The notes under the pieces: model-generated
Database searches by the model: none
Told to the model about the DNA's origin: nothing
What the model saw: only the letters and a program-made list of their open reading frames with translations
Part shown: positions 13,955 to 14,034 of the stretch, piece after piece
Position numbering within the stretch: the first letter of the stretch is position 1
Layout: every line of letters starts with the position of its first letter
Source of the DNA: an uncultured Verrucomicrobiales bacterium
Lineage (GTDB): Bacteria; Verrucomicrobiota; Verrucomicrobiia; Verrucomicrobiales; Akkermansiaceae
Assembly (NCBI GenBank): GCA_937885815.1
Contig: CALABM010000200.1
Location: forward strand, 1 to 14,034
DNA length: 14,034 nt
Reading direction: 5' to 3'
Position numbers and translations under genes: made by a program

Positions 13955-14034
13955 ATCGTGTAGGGGGCTTTCGCCCCCCCACACACCACCGTACGTGCCT
14001 TTTATGGCATACGGCGGTTTCTCGGCGTGTGATT
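13955..14034 (-). mobile_element. Group II intron, 3' end (domains V-VI), truncated by the contig end
   Basis: Reading on the minus strand, domain V (14017-13986) is followed by a domain VI hairpin and an AU 3' end. Domain VI pairs GGGGG with CCCCC around a GGCGAAAG-type loop, flanked by UGU/ACA pairs, and has an unpaired A seven nt from the 3' end (complement of 13961), the expected branch point. The intron's maturase gene and 5' domains would lie beyond 14034. The 3' splice site is put at 13955 from the CUACACGAU ending. The exon beside it is the A/T-rich region upstream of the sigma gene. Insertion of a multicopy intron here would explain why the contig stops. Confidence 0.8.
13986..14017 (-). 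ncRNA. Group II intron catalytic domain V
   Basis: The 32-nt RNA pairs CCGCCGUA with UACGGUGG (8 bp with one G-U), has the two-nt CG bulge on the 3' strand, then UGCC with GGCA, and a loop AUAAAA. The catalytic triad is CGC, the variant seen in some group II introns in place of AGC. This architecture is diagnostic; the loop differs from the usual GNRA tetraloop. Confidence 0.82.

Noticed and set aside
1..14034. CRISPR arrays, tRNA genes and transposase genes
   Set aside because: No regularly spaced repeats, cloverleaf sequences or transposase motifs were found; the only mobile element visible is the intron end.

Overview
The window looks like the end-to-end assembly of one contig from a gut-type Verrucomicrobiota bacterium, probably Akkermansia or a close relative. 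This is inferred from moderately high GC, a secreted GH35 beta-galactosidase beside a hexosamine kinase/nucleotidyltransferase pair, a B12-dependent MetH, mostly absent Shine-Dalgarno sequences and several unrecognised secreted or membrane proteins. The genus is inference; no rRNA or other marker is present. Both contig ends explain themselves. Bases 1-30 are Illumina adapter read into the assembly, and the right end stops inside a group II intron, a type of repeat that often breaks assemblies.

Layout, left to right. 31-529 (-) is the N-terminal part of ffh, cut off by the adapter. 660-2576 (-) is a secreted GH35 beta-galactosidase with its own terminator. 2732-4060 (-) is a two-gene unit: a DUF4236-like small protein followed by a polytopic membrane protein, driven by a near-consensus promoter. 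4149-5000 (+) is the only plus-strand gene, a secreted Pro/Ala-rich protein. 5056-5766 (-) is a membrane protein with a C-terminal zinc ribbon. 5848-7873 (-) is a sugar nucleotidyltransferase plus an NahK-like anomeric kinase. 8127-11807 (-) is full-length metH. 11900-12292 (-) is nuoA standing alone before a terminator. 12293-12652 has no gene but contains the nuoA promoter and a run of self-complementary hairpins, possibly an RNA or an intron remnant. 12653-13822 (-) is an ECF sigma factor followed by a membrane-anchored putative anti-sigma. 13955-14034 (-) is the 3' end (domains V and VI) of a group II intron.

How the genes work together. The kinase and nucleotidyltransferase form a plausible route from a free hexosamine to a nucleotide sugar, and the exported GH35 could help release sugars from host glycans, though it is a separate transcription unit. 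The sigma/anti-sigma pair is a self-contained envelope-signalling module. Otherwise the genes are separate units, nearly all closed by clear hairpins. A recurring pattern is that recognisable promoters sit so close to the start codon (6-15 nt from -10 box to ATG in four or five cases) that the transcripts would be leaderless or have leaders of about 10 nt, in line with the lack of Shine-Dalgarno sequences there.
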